Assembly (NCBI RefSeq): GCF_032362555.1
Contig: NC_083516.1
Location: 4,923,001 to 4,987,000 of the forward strand
Length of the DNA stretch: 64,000 bases
DNA from: Amyelois transitella
Taxonomy: Eukaryota > Arthropoda > Insecta > Lepidoptera > Pyralidae
Direction: 5' to 3'
Shown: positions 1-9,480 of the stretch, piece by piece
Layout: every line of letters begins with the position of its first letter
Position numbering within the stretch: the first letter of the stretch is position 1
Notes under the pieces: model-generated
Database searches by the model: none
What the model was told of the DNA's origin: nothing
Seen by the model: only the letters and a program-made list of their open reading frames with translations
Position numbers and translations under genes: made by a program

Positions 1-860
1 ATAATGTTTACGCTATTTGGGATGGAATAGGAGCCGTGTGCAAAAGAAGTGCAAATGATGAAGTCCGTGTGGCTCCCGGCGCCAATACAAAAAAAGAATA
101 GAACCACTCGCATCTCTTTCCAATGGATGTCGTAAAAGGCGACTAAGGGATAGGCTTACAAACTTGGGATTCTTTTTTAGGCGATGGGCTAGCAACCTGT
201 CACTAGTTGAATCTCAATTCTTGCCAAGCCAATTAGCTGAACGTGGCCATTCAGTCTTTTCAAGACTGTTGGCCCTGTCTACCCCGCAAGGGATATAGAC
301 GTGACCATATGTATGTATGTCAAAGTCCACCAAGTACAGGGCAGTGCCTTCATGCCACGAAAGCTACAAATGAAATCCCTTAGTTGTTTTTGTGAGGACG
401 GTATTATGTGAGAACATTATCGGATAAACCTACTCGAATACCCTGCAAAACCAGGACAAATTTTTAGAGACGTCAATGAAAGTGGGACAGAATCAGCCTG
501 ATGACATGACCATTGATCTTACTTGATTTGCAAACTGATCTAAGTACCTACTCTTTTCCCAGACATGACCCCAAGTCCATCGAATCAAAAAAAAAGATCA
601 AAGAAAAGGTAAAGAACTAAGGTCTCTCTTTTTTTCTTGTTTTTTACTGGAAAAAAATTTTAAGGTACTGTTAGTGTGCAACAAAAAAGAAAAAAAGAAA
701 TGATTTGTTGTATATATGTTGAAAAGGAGGCTAAATAAAAAAAAAGCAGATGCAAAACAGAAAAGTATATTTAATTCTAAGATTTTTTTTGTTATTTTCT
801 TTATAACAGATAACAGATCCATACATATAATAAAACTGTAACTCAAATTTGTCTGTATAT
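1..860 (+). pseudogene. Unit 0: decayed C-terminal part of a transposon-encoded protein
   Basis: Bases 1-60 and 321-860 match the better preserved copies at 17945-18486 (unit A) and 31190-31735 plus 33058-33380 (unit B). The coding part is interrupted by a SINE at 62-320, and about 165 bp present in A and B is missing beside it. The 3' part (lysine-rich tail, A-rich 3' region) continues to about 850. At about 496-514 the sequence runs straight through the place where units A and B carry an RTE fragment, so this copy keeps the empty site. I do not recognise the family with certainty. It resembles the C-terminal domain with an ADGIG..KR core found in many invertebrate transposon-like proteins. 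Not functional. Confidence 0.5.
62..320 (+). mobile_element. SINE-1 copy (RTE-tailed SINE family)
   Basis: Starts with a GTGCCG-like arm that pairs with CGGCAC in less decayed copies. It carries the conserved blocks around 'gatgtcgtaaaaggcgacta' and 'ggcgatgggctagcaacctg' and ends in GTATGTATGT. At least six other full or partial copies occur in this window. It sits inside the unit 0 transposon-protein remnant. Confidence 0.85.
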
Positions 861-929
861 TGAAGATATTTAAGAAAAAAAATTATAGGCGGTCTTTTTA
901 GGGTCAATAGAAGCTAAAACAATTTTTAT

Positions 930-3349
930 TAGAATTTTTGTCTGTCTGTCTGTCTGTCCGTCTGTCTGTCTGTATGTTTGTACGCGCATCACGCAAAATC
1001 TACCGAACGGATCTGAACAAAATTCGGCACAGATATAGTTAGTAACCTGGATTAGAATATAGGCTACTTTTTATCCTGAAATTCTATCCCAAGGGGATGA
1101 AATAGGGGGTGCAAGTTTGTATGGAACTTCGTCATTTTTGAATCGATACGAGATGGCGCCTCATGATAATTTAAGAAATAACGCGATCGTAGCCACTGGC
1201 AAAAATTTTAAATTAATTAATTATTTAAAAATTCTTTTTTTTTCATTGATTTAGTTTCCATGGTTTAGACATTTACTTATTTGGAGAAAAATAACCGGGA
1301 ATTCATTTGACCATCCGATAAGAGATGGCGCCACGCCGCATGAAAATATAAAACTAGCATTTGAGTGTAAAAACATCGTCATGTTTGAAATTAGATACGA
1401 GAAATTTTGGAATTAAATTCCTACCGTTATGCACTTAGATGTACATTTAGAAAATTGACAGCAAGTCTATTTTAATAGTGAAAATGTGCCAGAACGCTTG
1501 GAAAATCCCCGCCGTACCACTCTTCTGGCATACTTCAATCTTTGCCAGGATGATACATTTACTCGAACACTTCTTTATAATGAACTGCCATCTTTCTATA
1601 CTTACGATAAACAAAGAGGCGTTTTTAATAGACGCCGGCTTGGTAACCCTGTGGAAGTGTTTCCAGGTGTCTATCAAGATCATGCATTAGGCAGAGTGTA
1701 CACTATCCATCCAAGTAACACTGAATGCTATTATTTGCGGCTTTTACTGCACACAGTCCGCGGAGCAACATCCTTTGCATCTAACATTTCACGCGGCTTG
1801 CAGTGGGCATTTGTTAGATGATAACCGAAATTGGGATGAAACTCTGGAAGAAGCTGTCGTCAGTGAAAGTCCCTGTCAATTACGCTATTTGTTTTCAGTT
1901 ATGTTAGTATTCTGCGGACTTTCTTACCCAGTACAGTTGTGGGAGAAATATCAAAGGTACCTATTAGAAGATTTCTTTTTTGAGGCCAAACGCGCGAGCA
2001 ACGAGATAATGTAACTGAATCTGATGAAAGAGTTATCAATCGTTGCCTTTGTTCGCTTCATGATGTTGTCTTATCAATTGGTGGCCATTCTTTGAGTCAC
2101 TACGGTCTTCCGGAATCACAGGAAACCTCTGACGATCCACAAGTGAGTCGCGAATATTCAGCAGAGACAAATTATGACGCTGTTGCAATGGCTGAGATCA
2201 TAAATAATGGTATTGGGATGATTACCGATGAGCAAAAGTCTGTGTTTGACAACGTATTGAGAAGTGTTAACGAAGAGCAGGGTGAAACGTTTTTCCTTGA
2301 CGCGCCCGGTGGTATAGGCAAAACCTTTTTGACCTGCATATTACTGGCTGAGGTCAGAAGGCAAGGAAAGATAGCATTAGCTGTTGCGTCTTCGGGGATA
2401 GCTGCCACCTTATTACCTGGAGGGAAAACAGCGCACACTATGTTCAAGATCCCTTTGGAGCGAGCGAGCAATCCTTACACCGAAAAATGAGCAAGCAGCT
2501 GCTATTAATTTAAGTATTTTAGAAAAAATTGATGGCAACGAGTTGGTATACCAATCCATAAATACAGTTTTAGATAGTACCGATGCTACAACTTATCCGG
2601 TAAAGTTTCTTAATTCACTTTCGGCATCTGGACTGCCGGCGCATACAATTGCACTAAACGGTTATTGCATTTGCCAAAATTTGTAATGGGAGTCGCCTTA
2701 AAGTGGTGTCGCTTCATAACAATATTATAGAAGCTAAAATTCTTACTGATTGTGCAGCTGGTGAAATTGTTTTTACTACGCTTTTTTATACCGCGCATTC
2801 CCCTCATTCCCAACAACTTTCCATTTCAATTTAAGCGTGTACAGTTTCCAGTGGCTATATGTTTCGCGATGACAATTAACAAATCGCAAGGTCTTGGAGC
2901 AGCCGGAGTCGACCTCAGGACGAATTGCTTCTCACACGGACAGCTCTACGTCGCTTGCTCGCGGGTCACCAGCTGTGACAGTTTATTTGTGATGTCTCCA
3001 ATGGGCAAGACAGCAAATGTTGAGATACTTTAACTTTCCATTATTATAATTACCTTTTTTTGTCTTTAGAATTTATTCGTTTTTTAACAGCTGCGCCCCC
3101 GGGACTTTGCTTTTGTAGGAAAAATAAATTATGTTCTATTCCAGGCATTATTCTTCCCGTGTACGTAAGTTTCATCAAAATCTATCTTAGTTGAATTTGC
3201 ATGATTGAATAGCATCCTCAAACACGCACTCACGTAGGCACATCTATTTTTTTGCCTAATATTAGTTTATGTCAATGCAAGGCTCTTAATCTAAGCAATC
3301 TTTTTATGGAAGCGAAATTAACGCAGGCGAAGCCGCGGGCAAAAGCTAG
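930..3349 (+). mobile_element. Degraded autonomous-type Helitron, 5' end uncertain
   Basis: The left part has a (TGTC)n tract at 937-975 followed by the 'cacgcaaaatctaccgaacggatc' type leader seen in lepidopteran Helitrons. The interior encodes pieces of the RepHel protein. The right end is a GC-rich hairpin region 'gccgcgggcaaaagctag' ending in CTAG at 3349, followed by T. Beyond it the sequence continues as the LINE-A 3' terminus, in register with the uninterrupted copy near 34105, so the element inserted in a LINE-A 3' end. The left flank does not match that LINE, so the 5' side has been lost or rearranged. No complete HUH (Rep) domain is visible. Confidence 0.75.
1486..3033 (+). pseudogene. 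Helitron RepHel protein remnants (Pif1-like helicase)
   Basis: The open segments 1486-1821, 1775-2014, 2092-2490 and 2752-3033 are in order but in different frames and separated by stops. The first two match the linker between Rep and helicase (TxxRR.GNPVEVFPG, then an acidic region ending near WEKYQ). The third holds a Walker A motif (APGGIGKT) of a Pif1-type SF1B helicase. The fourth holds the C-terminal motifs (FAMTINKSQG, QLYVACSRV). The middle of the helicase and all catalytic Rep motifs are missing. In an intact element this protein nicks DNA and unwinds it for rolling-circle transposition. This copy cannot do so. Confidence 0.8.
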
Positions 3350-3413
3350 TTTTAAAAATAAATCTATTCTATTCAAGGTTAAAGGCTATATAACTCAGCG
3401 ATTTTCATCAGCG
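3350..3413 (+). repeat. LINE-A 3' terminal stub
   Basis: 'aaataaatctattctattca' followed by about 35 bp matches 34108-34165, the end of a LINE-A 3' untranslated region. It is the right-hand part of the LINE copy split by the Helitron. Confidence 0.6.
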
Positions 3414-3601
3414 AACAAAATTAAATTTATAAACAAAACAATTTAAATCGGAGTAAAAAGCGTGGGGTGCTTGATGTAGTAAATATTAAAATCATTCTAT
3501 TAGCATATATTTATGACAAGAGAGTTATGAAAATGAAGTAAAATGCACCCCACGCTTTTTACTCCGATTTAAATTGTTTTGTTTATAAATTTAATTTTGT
3601 T
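3414..3601. repeat. 57-bp perfect inverted repeat (foldback or MITE)
   Basis: The left arm 3414-3470 and right arm 3545-3601 are exact reverse complements around a 74-bp AT-rich spacer. Arms this long and perfect are expected for a recent foldback element or inverted duplication. I see no clear target duplication. 3602-3757 is AT-rich sequence with nothing recognisable. Confidence 0.85.
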
Positions 3602-3757
3602 ATAATTTGAATCGGAGGTAATTGACTATAACTGATTGTTCGACTTGCTACTACTGTTTTATAATTCCTTTGTCATTAATTTTTATTTTCTATTTATTAG
3701 TTCGATTAGCAATAAAAGCGTAGTTTTTTAGTTTTTTTTTTAAACTATTATTTTATG

Positions 3758-3953
3758 TAGACAATGTTCATTCGTCCACGATGAAGTTTTAAGAGATCTA
3801 TATTTGTAAATTGACTTCCGATGAAAATGCTGTAGTGTAGTTTGTTCCGCCGCTTTTTCTACACATGCGCTTTGGAAGCGGTTGTAGTTATAATTAGATT
3901 AAGTGATGTGACGTCAATAAGTGACACCTTGTATCCAATTTTGAAAATAAAAC
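3758..3953 (+). repeat. LINE-A 3' UTR, start of unit A
   Basis: Closely matches 23803-23966, 33940-34130 and 36025-36225: the block with 'ttgtaaattgac', 'tagtttgttccgccgc' and 'gtgacgtcaataagtgacac'. In the LINE-A copy at 35.1-36.2 kb this block follows the reverse-transcriptase frame, which identifies it as 3' untranslated sequence. Confidence 0.8.
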
Positions 3954-6420
3954 GGCTTGTGTTTAAACGCCTACCAGAAATGCACCTATATTACTTCCAA
4001 TAAATTCGAAGTGCCTGCCATAACGGATAAATGCTCACCAAATTGTGTATCACAAAATATTCTAGAAATAAAGCTATTTTGCTTTTTATTACATTCTATA
4101 AAAATAAATACACACCTTTAAAGTCAATTTGAGTCCAAATTTTGTAAATTATCGCTAAGGAGATGTTACCAATATTTTATTTTATTACTTTCATTTTAGT
4201 TATCTATGCTGAGGGAAAAAATTACAGTCAACCGCAAATATTTTTTTCATACCAAATATAATATTGATTACACCAAACACAAGTTACATAATTAATGCAT
4301 TATGCATTTAATTATATATTTTTATGCAGTTACATAATTACTTTGTTGTCAATTATTGCAACACATAATGACTAAGGTATACAATGAAACAAACCATTGG
4401 TAGATGAGGAAATAAAAAATCTAAATTAAAACAGAAATTTTATTAAAGTGTTCATAAGATTAATTTAAGAATAATCAATGGATCTTATCTTATAAGATTA
4501 ATTTGTACTTAAAAATAATCAATGGCAAGAAAAAACGAGAAAATTATACAAAATAGATTACTAAGCTTTTTTGAAAGTAACAATATCCTTAATCAGAACC
4601 AGTTTGGTTTCCAAAAAAATAAAAGTACAAATTCAGCCATATTTCAAATTTTAAAAGACATTTGGAATACATTAAACAAAAAATCAATGTGTATAGGTCT
4701 GTTTTTAGATATGTCCCATGCATTTGATTGTGTAAAACATGATATTCTACTAAACCAGTTAGAAAATTTAGGTATACGAGGTTTACCATTAAATCTCATT
4801 CAGTCATATTTAAAAAATCGACAACAAATTGTAGTTATAAACAAATTTAATCCTTCCAATAAAACAATAGAAGAAATCCAATCTGTACAGGCTAGTATTA
4901 TTTTAGGTGTGCCACAAGGAAGCATTCTTGGGCCACTTCTTTTCCTTGTATACGTAAATGAACTTCCATTATTATTAAAACACCGGTGTGTCATGTTTGC
5001 AGATGATGTAACATTTTTCATATCAGATGACACTAGAAATAAAAATAGATTTGAAAATGAGATTAACAAAACTTTAAAAGAAACAGTAGAATGGCTGAAA
5101 TCAATAAATCTTACAGTAAATCCAACAAAGACCAAGATAATACAGTTTCGAAATTACAACAAAGAATCATACAACCTAAACATACAAGAAAAAAATGCCA
5201 AAATAGAGACAGTTCATGAACACAATTTTTTAGGGGTCCCAATTGATTGTCACCTGAATTGGAAAGCACATTTATTAAAAATTAACAAAAAAAATTCTAG
5301 TTATAGTTATGCGCTCTCAATATTGTCAGAAAACTCTTCAATTGATGTTGCCCGAGCGGCTTACTTTGGAAATATATATCCTTATCTCACTTATGGAATT
5401 ATATTTTGGGGTAATTCTGTTAATATTCAGTCTACTTTTGTACTTCAAAAAAAATGTTTACGTATAATCTATAAAATGTATTCAGACGAAACACTAAGAA
5501 ATGTATTCAAGAAAGAAGGATACCTAACGCTTACTAATATATACATTCTCGAATTATGTGTTTTCGTAAGAAAAAACATGATACACTTTAAAAAAAAAAT
5601 TGATCTCAGAAGTAACCAAAGAGAACTATATAAGGATGACCTGTTCATACCAAATGTAAATAGTGAAATTTTCAACAAAAGTGCTTTTATTAACGGCATT
5701 AAAATATTTAACCATTTACCTACAGAAATTAAAAGTATATATAATACTCTTTTATTCAAGAATAAATTAAAAGCTTGGTTATTAAATAATGTTTTTTATA
5801 ACTTGGTTGAATATTTTGACCATTGCACAAATTAAACATAAAAATTTAGATGTATAAACAATGTTCTATGTAATTGGTTTTTTTAGAAAAAGTTTTATGT
5901 CTGTATTATTTAATACATTATACATGTTAGTATTTTCAATACTAAAAAATATTGCATGCCTGAAGGGGCAAACTGTTGATACTGTTAATGTAATGCCATC
6001 TAATATGTCTACACAGTTATGCAATAAATATTTTGAGTTTGAGTTTGAGTTTGCACTTTATATTTTACGTATATATTACGTTTATATTACGTAATCTTAG
6101 CTTGACCATAATATATTTTGGATTTTGGTTACATAATTTGATTACAATAAAGCAAATTTGAACTGTACATTTTGGTATCAATGTTACTGTTTTAGTGAAA
6201 CAATATTTGGTGAGCATTTATCCATTTTGGCAATCAAAAAGAATATTTGTACACAACGTACGATTATTTTGACGTGTGTATACTTATTTTGAAGCTTAAT
6301 ACGTTTTACTTTGGGAAACTAAGTATAGATTGATTTTAATTTATATGGAGTTAATTTATTTTACTGGGTACTAAAATTTGGAAAACAAAAGCTATTTTGG
6401 TGAGCCCTTAAATTGTACCC
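3954..6420. mobile_element. 2.47-kb insertion with 9-bp target duplication, containing a LINE
   Basis: The uninterrupted LINE-A end in units B and C reads through AAATAAAACTATTC. Here AAATAAAAC (3945-3953) is followed by foreign DNA until a second AAATAAAAC (6421-6429). The insert has a near-terminal inverted motif: ATAAATGCTCACCAAAT at about 4030 and its reverse complement at about 6207, with another CTCACCAAAA-type motif at the right edge. This suggests a non-autonomous DNA transposon that itself received a LINE (4.5-6.05 kb). The superfamily is unknown; 8-9 bp duplications occur in hAT and Mutator-like elements. Confidence 0.6.
4522..5835 (+). CDS. 5'-truncated CR1/jockey-like LINE reverse transcriptase
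   Basis: An open frame of 437 codons encodes the palm and thumb of a non-LTR reverse transcriptase. Visible are NQFGF (fingers), FLDMSHAFD (motif A), GVPQGSILGP (motif B), FADDV (motif C, both aspartates present) and the conserved tail ending in a LxxWLLN helix. The frame begins in the middle of the RT domain, so there is no endonuclease or ORF1. The first ATG is an artefact of truncation. The 3' UTR ends in (TTTGAG)n at about 6033-6053, a microsatellite-like tail typical of this LINE group. It is a dead-on-arrival insertion, but the frame is unbroken, so it is fairly young. The enzyme would prime reverse transcription at a nicked target. Confidence 0.85.
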   Translation: MARKNEKIIQNRLLSFFESNNILNQNQFGFQKNKSTNSAIFQILKDIWNTLNKKSMCIGLFLDMSHAFDCVKHDILLNQLENLGIRGLPLNLIQSYLKNRQQIVVINKFNPSNKTIEEIQSVQASIILGVPQGSILGPLLFLVYVNELPLLLKHRCVMFADDVTFFISDDTRNKNRFENEINKTLKETVEWLKSINLTVNPTKTKIIQFRNYNKESYNLNIQEKNAKIETVHEHNFLGVPIDCHLNWKAHLLKINKKNSSYSYALSILSENSSIDVARAAYFGNIYPYLTYGIIFWGNSVNIQSTFVLQKKCLRIIYKMYSDETLRNVFKKEGYLTLTNIYILELCVFVRKNMIHFKKKIDLRSNQRELYKDDLFIPNVNSEIFNKSAFINGIKIFNHLPTEIKSIYNTLLFKNKLKAWLLNNVFYNLVEYFDHCTN

Positions 6421-6502
6421 AAATAAAACTATTCTATTCTAATGCGAAAGTTTGTGAGTATGTCAGTATGGATGTTTGTTACTCCTTCACGCAAAAACTA
6501 CT

Positions 6503-6576
6503 GTCGCTTTTAAGGGAAATTTACATTACCAGGTAACTAAATTAACCCTGTAACGGAAATTTCCCTTAAAAGCGAC
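6503..6576. repeat. Short inverted duplication (unit A copy)
   Basis: Arms 6503-6522 and 6557-6576 are exact complements (GTCGCTTTTAAGGGAAATTT and its reverse). The same foldback is at 24050-24123 and 36300-36373, the last with one mismatch. The source-like sequence near 39996-40032 has only one arm. The preceding 6430-6502 resembles a Helitron 5' region. Confidence 0.8.
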
Positions 6577-7141
6577 TGTTCTATGTGGCGGTATTGATAA
6601 CAAGGGGCGGATGGTGGCTTGTAGCGATTGCCGAAAGTAGTAAAATGTTTTAATCTTCATAACAATCTTAAAGCCATTCATAGTTTTGAAAATGAATGGT
6701 CGGTAGGTACACTTCATCCTTTGTTCAAAGCCTTACCATAAATAGCACGAGTGTGTGCAATAAATAATAAAGTATGAATACATTGAAATGAAACATGAAC
6801 TTAATAATAAAGCTCATTTATTCTTTGGGTATTTCCATTTTGCAATATTTTTTCTACATTTATTTATTATCAGTTTTAAATTTTATATAACAAAATAATA
6901 TTGTTACAGTTAACACCTATTATTATACCTTAATATATATTTTTTACAATTTTACTTTTACATAGTTCTAAACGTACTTTGCCAACACAAAAGTACTTAA
7001 ACACACTTTACTTATACTGTGCTCAGTAAACAATAAAATAAAGTAAAAATAAAGTACATATACAAACTCTACAATTATTTTAGGGGGCAAGTCTCAGCTC
7101 CATACTTTGGTGTAAGTGCAGAACTGTAGGGGTTTACTATG
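6577..7141 (-). pseudogene. Duplicated 3' flank and last-exon fragment of the 649-aa host gene
   Basis: This stretch matches 40020-40710, the region downstream of the host gene that starts at 52262. At 7075-7141 it includes the end of that gene's last exon, read on the minus strand: NPYSS.LTPKYGA.TCPLK and a TAA stop at 7075-7077. The exon is cut at the codon before NPYSS and is joined to sequence belonging to the exonuclease gene. It cannot be spliced as in the parent gene but could serve as exonuclease 3' UTR. Confidence 0.8.
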
Positions 7142-7213
7142 TAAGTTTTTAGTCAAAATCTCAATCTAACAACATTTATAGCTTTTATGCAATTCGGAGG
7201 ACATATGACAAAA

Positions 7214-8464
7214 TCAGGCGGCACAGACTAAAGGGTAATAAGGTTCGAACAAGTATAACTTATTTGAGGTTGATTGGCACTCTCTGAGCATTTGCTCTTC
7301 TTTCACTTTCAGTAATATTAAGTCCATAACTGCTTGAGCATCTTCTAAAGCCGAATGGCCCGCACTGCTTTGCTGAATATTCCTTCCTAATAATTCTTTA
7401 GATAGATCACGTAGAGAGCGACGCATCGGCAATCCCCTGGCATGAGGATACATTGCACAGGTGTCTACTACTGCTGTATGCAATAATTTCAACACTTTGA
7501 GATCATTTTCCAGGGCATGTCCAACCAATATAGTATCCGTGCCAACAAATTCAAGAAGATCATATTGTACATCTTGCAGTGTCTTAGTCGCGCGGTCCAA
7601 GTCACGCGGCCTGATGCCTGAGAATCTGGTGTTATAACAAAGTATTGGCGCACTTGGTCTCACGTGAGTTTGGTATACAACGTGGCCATTCACATCTATC
7701 ACCGCCACACTGGCTAACTCCAGTCCTGCGGTTGTATAACACATCTCTGTGTCTATTGCATACACCCCTCCGCGGGGCGAGTGTGGGCGCACATATCCTT
7801 CGAGTGGTCCATTTATACCCGGCTTAGTTCCGCTCCATACGTGATAAAAGCTAAAAGCACAGCCTTTGGAACCAAATCCCTTATTACAACAGGCATAGTG
7901 TCCATCGACTACACGACCCCAATGATAAGAGCAGAAACTCTGGGTCAAATATTTGCCGTTACGTGTCATATGAAAGACATTATTGCACCGAACACATAAG
8001 CGTTCCACTTCGTCCGTTACTTGTTCACTGTCTGAGCGTAGAGTAGAATTCGATAAACTGACGCCACTGTCAGTTTGCGAACCAGGCACAAATTCGGGCG
8101 CATTGAGGTTCCAGCAGGTGAATACTGTAGGCCGCGGCGGCGGTGCATTCACGTACATCACAGCTTTAGTAGAGTTTGGCTCGATTTCCACTGGGTAACC
8201 AAGCTCCCACAGCTGTGCGCGTGAAAGTAGATGGGGTTCTAGTGCCGCAGCTAGTTCCTCAACGAAGATGGCTTGCGGCGGCAAAGCTGGCTGCGACGAC
8301 ATGAAGATGTCCTGCACTGGCAGGGGTGACGGAGGCCTCGCTGGTGGTGCCGGCGTACAGTTCTTGATCTTTTGCACACGCTCTATGATACTGGCAGTGT
8401 CTGCCGCAGACATTGAACTGTCTTGACAGAACCTATCGTATAAATGTTCGCAAAAGTGTTGCAT
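7214..8464 (-). CDS. REXO1/GOR-like DEDDh 3'-5' RNA exonuclease, copy A
   Basis: The single exon of 416 codons starts at ATG 8464 (MQHFCEHLYD), a start conserved in all three copies. Residues 66-95 match the REXO1-type LLSRAQLWELGYP segment. Residues 157-208 form a Cys/His-rich knot (CVRC, CSYHWG, CC, GC, H). The exonuclease domain runs from about 233 to 385. The DEDDh residues are all present: D238 and E240 (AIDTE), D321 (GHALENDL), H370 and D375 (GHSALEDA). REXO1-family enzymes trim RNA 3' ends; this role is inferred from the family. A PAM2-like motif lies at 118-127. Compared with B and C it has D instead of V after GIRPR, SKELLG instead of SKGLLG, and LYLFEP instead of LYSFEP. Being intronless, it looks like a retrocopy or a processed family member. 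Confidence 0.88.
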   Translation of the reverse strand: MQHFCEHLYDRFCQDSSMSAADTASIIERVQKIKNCTPAPPARPPSPLPVQDIFMSSQPALPPQAIFVEELAAALEPHLLSRAQLWELGYPVEIEPNSTKAVMYVNAPPPRPTVFTCWNLNAPEFVPGSQTDSGVSLSNSTLRSDSEQVTDEVERLCVRCNNVFHMTRNGKYLTQSFCSYHWGRVVDGHYACCNKGFGSKGCAFSFYHVWSGTKPGINGPLEGYVRPHSPRGGVYAIDTEMCYTTAGLELASVAVIDVNGHVVYQTHVRPSAPILCYNTRFSGIRPRDLDRATKTLQDVQYDLLEFVGTDTILVGHALENDLKVLKLLHTAVVDTCAMYPHARGLPMRRSLRDLSKELLGRNIQQSSAGHSALEDAQAVMDLILLKVKEEQMLRECQSTSNKLYLFEPYYPLVCAA

Positions 8465-8779
8465 CTTAATTAAGAGAGAGAGAGAGTAGAGTTGAAATGT
8501 GATACGCTAAGTCGCTTGCTCGACTGCTCAACGAATAATGTTCTGGTTGAGGGGCGCAATACCTTTAAACGTTGCAACCTAAGTACATATTTAGCTAATG
8601 CCATCTTTAAAGACACACCCGAATTTATTACAGGTACTTAGATAAGGGTAATTAGGGTCAAATCTCAAAATCCTGCTACCTGCTCTGTAGTAAACACCAT
8701 AATGCCCGGCCAAGTTTTCTAATATTATACTTTGTAAATGATGTACTTTGTAAATGATGCATAATTAAAATAACTATAT
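8465..8779 (-). other. Upstream region of exonuclease copy A
   Basis: Next to the start codon is a (GA)n microsatellite (8468-8487) whose length differs between copies. The rest is conserved in units B (26009-26329) and C (38259-38580). No TATA box or known promoter element stands out. Any promoter of the exonuclease should lie here. Confidence 0.4.
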
Positions 8780-9480
8780 CATATTTGGTTGATTCACGTA
8801 GGCATACTACTTAACCAGATACACTTTTTATCCTACAGAAAAAATGTATTCGAATAATAAATAATGTTAAAGGGACAGATACCTGCAAACCACAGTTTCA
8901 AGATGCAAAAACATTGACTTTACCCTTAATATATATTTGTGAGGCAAGTAAATTCGTAAGAAAATATCCAGAATTCTACAACAAAAAAGATAATTTATAT
9001 TAGTTATCCCACAAAACAAAAAAAAATAATAATAATTACACCTAACTATGAGCTGGTAAAATCAAATTCTGGTCCATTTGCGATGACTACAAGGATCTAT
9101 AATGCCCTACCTGACTGCATAAGAAAATGTAAACTTGTTTATTAAAAACTTAAAACTACTTTTGACCGATAAATGCTACTATACACTGGACGAGATTTTA
9201 AACGATAGAAGTATTGACATTTGAATTATTTTTTTATTATTATATATCGTTTTATCAATTCAATATATCTTATACCTAAATTATATTTATTTTAAATCCA
9301 AAAATAATGCGACATTTTTTTTATTATTGTTCTATTTAACATAATAGCCGACATAAACCTGCCCGCCGTTCCATATTATTTTAAAATTGCGATGCCCAAC
9401 AGGGTTCATATTGCACCTATTTATAAGCAGTAAATGTAATTCAACTGATGTACTTTGTGATATGCAATAAAGTTTTTCAA
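8780..9480 (+). mobile_element. LINE-C remnant (RT tail and 3' UTR)
   Basis: The plus strand encodes a decayed RT C-terminal piece (RKNVFE-like start, then IYICEASKFVRKYPEFYNKK). It ends in 'tgcaataaagtttttcaatt', a polyadenylation-like 3' end. The same remnant occurs at 26330-27010 and, internally deleted, at 38580-38960. Confidence 0.6.

Noticed and set aside
598-846. 82-codon minus-strand frame in unit 0
   Set aside because: Low-complexity Phe/Leu-rich product of an A-rich 3' tail of a transposon gene.
937-975. Regular TGTC repeats that look like an array
   Set aside because: A simple microsatellite in a Helitron leader. There are no spacers, so it is not a CRISPR array.
1447-1683. Minus-strand frame opposite the Helitron
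   Set aside because: Antisense to the RepHel remnant, which has recognisable motifs on the plus strand.
7645-8198. Plus-strand open frames opposite the exonuclease (also 25189-25742 and 37439-37992)
   Set aside because: They lie antisense to a well-supported gene and repeat only because the gene is repeated. No domain is recognisable.
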